A DNA stretch of 13,797 nt from Candidatus Woesearchaeota archaeon (lineage in GTDB: Archaea > Nanobdellota > Nanobdellia > Woesearchaeales > WJKL01), in NCBI GenBank assembly GCA_014729145.1, contig WJKL01000071.1, positions 1 to 13,797 of the forward strand. The letters run 5' to 3'. The notes under the pieces are model-generated. The model searched no databases. It was given only the letters and a program-made list of their open reading frames with translations, and was not told the origin of the DNA. Position numbers and translations under genes: made by a program. Shown in pieces: positions 13,570-13,797 of the stretch (position 1 is the stretch's first letter; each line of letters starts with the position of its first letter).

Positions 13570-13797
13570 TTTAAGGTATGAATATAAGGAGATATTTTAG
13601 CTCCTAGCTTTTCAATAGAAGGTGTATTTTCTACAAATTGACGTTTAAAATGCGGATCTTCCTTATCCCAATCATCCAAGGGTTTTATAATTATTTCACA
13701 ATATGGGTTTCCTGAAGCAAAACATTTTTTTTCTACTGCAAATGTTTTTATCTTGAAAAGCACATCAAAAAGAGCAGTACATTGTCCTCTCATAAAG
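13566..13797 (-). CDS. C-terminal end of a V4R-domain protein (cut by window edge)
   Basis: Minus-strand frame open to the end of the window; its stop TAA is at 13568-13566. A Met codon at 13793 is preceded in frame by TTT, and the domain is incomplete, so the real start lies outside. The visible 76 residues hold GQCTALFDVLFKIKTFAVEK, then CFASGNPYCEIIIKP. This matches the end of V4R domains, in which an FxxG helix, a conserved Glu and the C-x-A-x-G-x-P-x-C-E motif bind a small molecule or metal. A further 30 residues of tail follow. V4R domains occur as sensory modules and in tetrapyrrole enzymes. The gene is convergent with the acyltransferase gene, sharing 4 nt at their ends. Confidence 0.7.
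   Translation of the reverse strand, partial: FMRGQCTALFDVLFKIKTFAVEKKCFASGNPYCEIIIKPLDDWDKEDPHFKRQFVENTPSIEKLGAKISPYIHTLN

Noticed and set aside
13566..13793. A complete 75-residue protein starting at the Met codon 13793
   Set aside because: The frame continues upstream out of the window and the V4R domain would lack its larger first part, so this Met is most likely internal.
1..13797. tRNA, rRNA, CRISPR array, insertion sequence or attachment site
   Set aside because: I looked in all gaps and saw no cloverleaf, regular spaced repeats, transposase or terminal inverted repeats; the gaps are explained by promoters and operators.

Overview
The window looks archaeal. Two TrmB-family regulators sit side by side, start regions carry BRE/TATA-like boxes instead of bacterial -35/-10 boxes, and Shine-Dalgarno (SD) sequences (GGTG/GGAGG) precede several genes. 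The DNA is strongly A+T-rich with lysine-rich proteins. Short intergenic spaces and the ITGSAV stretch after the lipobox of the lipoprotein fit a DPANN-type archaeon (Woesearchaeota/Pacearchaeota-like), but that placement is an impression from style, not proof.

Region 1 (1-6443, all minus strand) is one tightly packed signalling operon. In transcription order it encodes two stand-alone receiver proteins, a RecA/KaiC-like protein without a P-loop, a lipoprotein of the ABC substrate-binding family, a membrane histidine kinase with an unusual duplicated C-terminal domain, and two double-Cache/HAMP membrane sensors. The last sensor is cut by the window edge. No gene here has a DNA-binding output domain and no ABC permease or ATPase is present, so the binding protein probably serves as a receptor for the kinase it is translationally coupled to. 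One sensor gene seems to start at ATC behind a good SD. The promoter is flanked by ATTACA/TGTAAT inverted repeats.

Region 2 (6596-8237, minus) holds two paralogous TrmB-like regulators with near-identical recognition helices. The 343-base divergent region 8238-8580 follows. It holds a minus-strand promoter, a 19-bp dyad directly upstream of a strong plus-strand TATA box, and a G-rich leader with short open frames. Region 3 (8581-10878, plus) is a 765-residue one-component regulator: three PAS domains, a coiled coil, and two winged-helix plus Lrp-like modules in tandem.

Region 4 (10880-13797) has a previously easy-to-miss 37-residue zinc-ribbon-like protein on the minus strand, convergent with the PAS regulator. 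A divergent promoter region with a 10-bp-stem palindrome and three GGATAAA half-sites comes next. Then comes a two-gene plus-strand operon: a B12-domain-type radical SAM enzyme overlapping by 11 nt an N-acyl-amino-acid/acyl-homoserine-lactone-synthase-like acyltransferase. The end of a V4R small-molecule-binding protein converges on it.

Taken together this is a dense sensing island. The most speculative but interesting reading is that the radical SAM/acyltransferase pair makes a small acylated molecule, with PAS, V4R, Cache or binding-protein receptors nearby. Nothing in the sequence proves that link.
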